Below are positions 63,752 through 64,000 of a DNA stretch of 64,000 nucleotides, piece after piece (the first letter of the stretch is position 1; each line of letters opens with the position of its first letter). The notes under the pieces are model-generated. The model was not told the DNA's origin. It made no database searches and saw nothing but the letters and a program-made list of their open reading frames with translations. Made by a program: the position numbers and the translations under genes. The stretch comes from Solen grandis (Eukaryota; Mollusca; Bivalvia; Adapedonta; Solenidae): assembly GCA_021229015.1 (NCBI GenBank), contig CM037778.1, positions 82,503,842 through 82,567,841 of the forward strand. Direction: 5' to 3'.

Positions 63752-64000
63752 TACACCGAGAATACTTTGGAGAAAAGGCACAGCTGCAAATAAATTTTGA
63801 TTGACTTCAATCTGTAATTTATTCAAGGACGCTGTAGACTAAGTATGTTTGAATAAGTAGTTTTAGATTTTAAACGTGTATAAAGCAATAACTCTCATCG
63901 AAACAAAAGTTTATTATGAATAGATTGGGGTCGACGAACAGCAACACATGCTATTTAATAGTTTTTCATGTAAATTTTAAGAGATAAAATCACACTTGCA
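63752..64000. other. no recognisable feature
   Basis: AT-rich end of the window. Confidence 0.4.

Overview
The window is nuclear DNA of an invertebrate animal, most likely a bivalve mollusc. This is inferred from the repeat landscape: tRNA-derived SINEs with the tail 'TGACTGAAATACTG..CGACGTTAAAC', elements ending in 'GTGAGCTAAAAA', a hairpin around 'GATCAGCCTGCGAGT', and remnants of DIRS, mariner and several LINEs. I found no convincing host protein-coding gene. There is one 100-N assembly gap (47809-47908) and many long homopolymers, so single-base indels in A-runs may be either mutations or assembly errors.

The centrepiece is a complete, precisely bounded Polinton/Maverick (an endogenous, adintovirus-like DNA virus or giant transposon) at 16248-31599. 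It has perfect 288-bp terminal inverted repeats and a 6-bp target duplication (ATCGAG). It sits inside the reverse transcriptase of an older LINE, whose halves are 14413-16247 and 31606-33440. The element is strikingly AT-rich compared with its flanks.

Gene order in the element is: integrase (-); small zinc-ribbon protein (+); protein-primed DNA polymerase B (+, decayed, with a LAGLIDADG intein in the DTD catalytic motif); five genes on the minus strand (149, 75, about 158, 124 and 222 aa, the last being the packaging ATPase) followed by the major capsid protein (-, 422 aa); a 428-aa coiled-coil/membrane protein (+); a 455-aa Polinton-conserved protein (-); a broken penton duplicate (+); an intact penton (+); and two right-end proteins (+) with apparent frameshifts. 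Together these supply integration, replication, packaging and capsid functions. The adenain-like protease usual in the family was not found, and the polymerase is broken, so the copy is probably not autonomous even though its capsid genes are intact.

Three features of the element look unusual. (1) About 15 dispersed copies of a GC-rich palindromic module (core CAGCYGGACAAAGTCCRTA and variants) sit right after stop codons, in spacers, and also inside reading frames. (2) Nearly every gene start is preceded directly by an A-rich block of the form T(C)TA(T)AAAAATG. (3) Each TIR is itself a palindrome, with its outer 21 nt repeated in inverted form 114 nt inward and a GC-rich inner stem.

Left flank (1-16247): SINEs, a mariner transposase relic, a pogo/Tigger-like fragment, a DIRS-like RNase H remnant, two recurrent mollusc repeat families, a GC-rich island, a LINE RT fragment and the 5' half of the interrupted LINE. 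Right flank (31606-64000): the 3' half of that LINE, two more LINE remnants, SINEs, several short inverted-repeat elements, a 51-bp minisatellite of 15 units and an 806-bp foldback element.
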